A stretch of DNA of 18,640 nt from CAYPEK01 sp964409645 (GTDB lineage: Bacteria > UBP15 > UBA6099). This document shows positions 17,267-18,640 of this stretch, in pieces (the stretch's first letter is position 1; each line of letters starts with the position of its first letter). The notes beneath the pieces are model-generated. The model was not told where the DNA came from. It worked only from the letters and a program-made list of their open reading frames with translations, and did not search any database. The DNA lies in the NCBI GenBank assembly GCA_964409645.1, contig CAYPEK010000087.1:1-18640 (forward strand), read 5' to 3'. Both the position numbers and the translations under genes were made by a program.

Positions 17267-18640
17267 CCCCGAAATTTGCTAAACCGGCTGACGTGATTGA
17301 AATATACGACACCACGCTGCGCGACGGAGCGCAGTCCGAAGGTGTCTCGTTCTCGCTCGAAGACAAGCTGCGCATCACCGAGCGGCTCGACGAGTTCGGC
17401 ATCCACTACATCGAGGGCGGGTTCCCGAACTCCAACCGCAAGGACAGGGAATTTTTCGAGCGCGTGCGGAAGATGAAGCTCAGGAACGCCAAGATAGCGG
17501 CGTTCGGCAGCACCCGGCGCAAGGACACCACCTGCGCGAAAGACGAAGGCATCCGCTGCCTCATCGGCGCGGAAACCGAGGTCATCACCATAGTCGGAAA
17601 AAGCTGGGACCTGCATGTCGGCCACGTCCTTAAAGTGTCGCTCGACGACAACCTGCGAATTATCGCGGACTCGATCGCCTACCTTAAAAAACGCGGCCGG
17701 ATAGTCGTGTTCGACGCAGAGCATTTCTACGACGGCTACCTCGAAAACCGGGAGTACGCGCTCAAGACCGTCATCGCGGCGGCCGAAGCGGGCGCGGACC
17801 GCATAGTGCTATGCGACACCAACGGGGGCTGCCTCCCGCCACTCGTCCGCGAAGCCACCGAGGCGTCGGCGGCAGCGTCGTGCGTGCCGATCGGCATTCA
17901 CGCCCACAACGACTCCGAACTCGCGGTCGCCAACACGCTCGCCGCGATCGAGTCGGGAGCGATGCACGTTCAAGGCACCATCAACGGGATCGGCGAACGT
18001 TGCGGAAACGCAAACCTGTGCTCAATCATTCCAAACGTGATGCTCAAAATGAAACTGCCGTGCCTGCCCCCCGGCAACCTCGCCGGACTGACCGACCTCG
18101 CGAACTTCATAAGCGAGCTCGCAAACCAGCCTCTGTCGGACAAACTGCCGTACGTCGGCCGGAGCGCGTTCGCGCACAAGGCCGGTCTCCACATCGACGG
18201 CGTCCGCAAGATGCGCCGCGCCAACGAACACGTGACGCCGGAAATGACAGGCAACCGCACCCGCGCGCTGATCTCCGAGATTTCAGGCCGCGGCAACGTG
18301 CTTTTCCTCGCGGGCCGCATGGGAATCGATCTATCGAACAAACCCGACGTCGTCAAAAAAGTGCTCGACGAACTCAAGGCCCTCGAATACGAAGGCTACC
18401 AGTTCGAGGGCGCGGAGGGCTCGTTCGAGTTGCTGATACGCAGAAATCTCGGAGAGCGCCGCAAGTTTTTCGAACTGCGCAGCTTCCGCGTCGTCGTGGA
18501 CAAAAGGCAAGGCGACAAGATATTTTCGGAAGCGACAATAAAGATAAAAGTGGGCGACCACATCGAGCAGACAGTCGGCGAAGGCGACGGCCCGGTGAAC
18601 GCACTCGACAACGCCCTCCGCAAGGCGCTCGAACCGCTCT
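17263..18640 (+). CDS. cimA: Citramalate synthase (LeuA/CimA family), truncated by the window end
   Basis: 459 codons are present; about 60-80 residues appear to be missing beyond the window. It would condense pyruvate and acetyl-CoA to citramalate, the first step of threonine-independent isoleucine synthesis. The catalytic barrel shows DTTLRDGAQSEG (16-27), IHAHNDSELAVANT (His213, His215, Asn216) and NGIGERCGN; HKAGLHIDG (305-313) follows, then the MTGNRTRALISEISGRGN segment. That last block, with the single-protein layout, fits the CimA type better than isopropylmalate synthase or NifV/homocitrate synthase. The regulatory LeuA dimer domain begins near residue 420. The start is TTG 17263, four bases inside the upstream gene, with GGAGAG seven bases before it; an internal GTG at 17293 has no ribosome site. 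Translational coupling is likely. Confidence 0.9.
   Translation, partial: MTPKFAKPADVIEIYDTTLRDGAQSEGVSFSLEDKLRITERLDEFGIHYIEGGFPNSNRKDREFFERVRKMKLRNAKIAAFGSTRRKDTTCAKDEGIRCLIGAETEVITIVGKSWDLHVGHVLKVSLDDNLRIIADSIAYLKKRGRIVVFDAEHFYDGYLENREYALKTVIAAAEAGADRIVLCDTNGGCLPPLVREATEASAAASCVPIGIHAHNDSELAVANTLAAIESGAMHVQGTINGIGERCGNANLCSIIPNVMLKMKLPCLPPGNLAGLTDLANFISELANQPLSDKLPYVGRSAFAHKAGLHIDGVRKMRRANEHVTPEMTGNRTRALISEISGRGNVLFLAGRMGIDLSNKPDVVKKVLDELKALEYEGYQFEGAEGSFELLIRRNLGERRKFFELRSFRVVVDKRQGDKIFSEATIKIKVGDHIEQTVGEGDGPVNALDNALRKALEPL

Overview
The window is 18.6 kb of draft bacterial sequence containing a 100-N scaffold gap. Genes are GC-rich and promoter regions are AT-rich. Several promoters match the classical sigma-70 pattern (TTGACA/TTGACT, 17-nt spacer, TATAAT-like), and many genes have GGAGG-type ribosome sites. 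Lipoprotein and signal-peptide genes, CarD, ClpC, an alpha-subunit (alpha2beta2-type) glycyl-tRNA synthetase and citramalate synthase point to a free-living bacterium. Its phylum cannot be fixed by reading alone; the gap suggests a metagenome or draft assembly.

Left part (1-5.4 kb). A truncated exported-protein gene (minus) diverges, through overlapping promoters, from a three-gene plus-strand operon. The operon encodes a FAD oxidoreductase resembling alkyl-DHAP synthase, a two-[4Fe-4S]/CCG-domain iron-sulfur protein, and a diacylglycerol-kinase-family lipid kinase. Together they look like a lipid or glycerophosphate module. A bidirectional terminator separates the operon from a convergent lipoprotein gene with an Ig-like domain.

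Middle (5.6-12.1 kb). The minus strand carries a cysteine-rich DUF3795 protein, a zinc-phospholipase-C/Het-C-like protein and comEC. comEC is split by the N gap, but the 55 bases on both sides of the gap are identical. Collapsing them restores one open frame of 834 codons, so the break is an assembly artefact and not a mutation. Divergent from comEC run an exported glycerophosphodiester phosphodiesterase gene and a saccharopine-dehydrogenase-like gene. They end at a hairpin cluster: two terminators flanking one REP-like palindrome.

Right part (12.1-18.6 kb). clpC and carD (minus) diverge from glyQ, a GDP-mannose dehydratase/reductase-like gene and cimA (plus, cut by the window end). The glyQ promoter places the transcript start almost on its ATG, so glyQ is predicted to be translated leaderless. 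It also lacks the usual glyS neighbour. The carD promoter has the same -35 and -10 hexamers (TTGACT-17-TAGAAT) and overlaps the clpC stop codon.

No phage, IS element, CRISPR array, rRNA or tRNA was seen. Nothing here is clearly a new defence or mobile system. The most promising leads are the alkyl-DHAP-synthase-like/Fe-S/lipid-kinase operon, the Het-C-like phospholipase without a signal peptide, and the leaderless orphan glyQ.
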